From Incurvaria masculella (lineage: Eukaryota; Arthropoda; Insecta; Lepidoptera; Incurvariidae): DNA of 64,000 nt. Made by a program: the position numbers and the translations under genes. This document shows positions 63,871-64,000 of the stretch, piece by piece. The DNA is taken from positions 1,364,001 to 1,428,000 of the forward strand of contig OX335650.1 of assembly GCA_946894095.1 (NCBI GenBank), given 5' to 3'. Numbering within the stretch: the first letter of the stretch is position 1; each line of letters begins with the position of its first letter. The notes beneath the pieces are model-generated. The model saw only the letters and a program-made list of their open reading frames with translations. It was not told where the DNA came from and did no database searches.

Positions 63871-64000
63871 GATTTTATTGTTTATTCATCATCCATACAT
63901 AGTACACTGCATCATATTATATCATTAGCCAGTTCAGCAATCCCAAGAAAAAAGAACTAGCAAGAAACGCGCTGGATGTTTTTAAACGTCCGCTTAGTAT

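Overview
This window is animal nuclear DNA, almost certainly from a moth or butterfly. It is AT-rich. Few long open frames look like genes, and there are short candidate exons with GT/AG boundaries. Eleven copies of an interspersed family bounded by 'aaaccggccaagtgcgagtc' are present; I know this family as very abundant in lepidopteran genomes. There are no bacterial operons, no CRISPR array, no rRNA genes and no stand-alone tRNA genes.

The best genic evidence is on the + strand. Three phase-compatible exons (49538-49603, 55016-55171, 57335-57513) form part of one spliced gene that I cannot name. A GC-rich promoter-like stretch leads into a first coding exon with a good start context at 62685-62878. 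Weaker single-exon candidates lie at 13395-13462 (a last exon with stop and poly(A) signal), 22416-22490 (a first exon or transposon remnant), 38588-39167, 39788-39928, 43323-43451 and 59173-59750. Small open frames that could be genes or fragments lie at 16694-16930 (minus), 32054-32535 (frameshifted) and 35408-35626 (one membrane segment). Promoter-like patches occur near 10.3, 20.7, 21.65 and 26.1-26.5 kb.

Most of what can be recognised is mobile DNA. (1) The eleven-copy family, here called R1, which carries (CCGT)n runs and a hairpin end; one copy is a head-to-head composite. (2) SINEs with several different tRNA-like heads and a separate 5S-rRNA-derived head, all on one shared body. (3) At least four unrelated families of short elements bounded by TTAA, consistent with piggyBac-type non-autonomous elements. 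(4) TA-bounded and other terminal-inverted-repeat elements. (5) 3' ends of non-LTR retrotransposons. Nested insertions give relative ages: R1 inside a SINE at 27.6 kb, and a TTAA element inside R1 at 7.8 kb.

The observations most worth following are: TTAA elements of one family that appear to sit inside short splice-bounded exons (59.2 kb, less surely 38.6 kb), with end geometry that would let the element be spliced out exactly; the modular SINE heads; a 46-bp perfect inverted repeat at 52.6 kb; a 59-bp palindrome at 18.06 kb; and an element built from about a dozen CGTATAAT motifs at 28.65-29.29 kb. All gene calls here come from reading the sequence alone, without transcript or database support.
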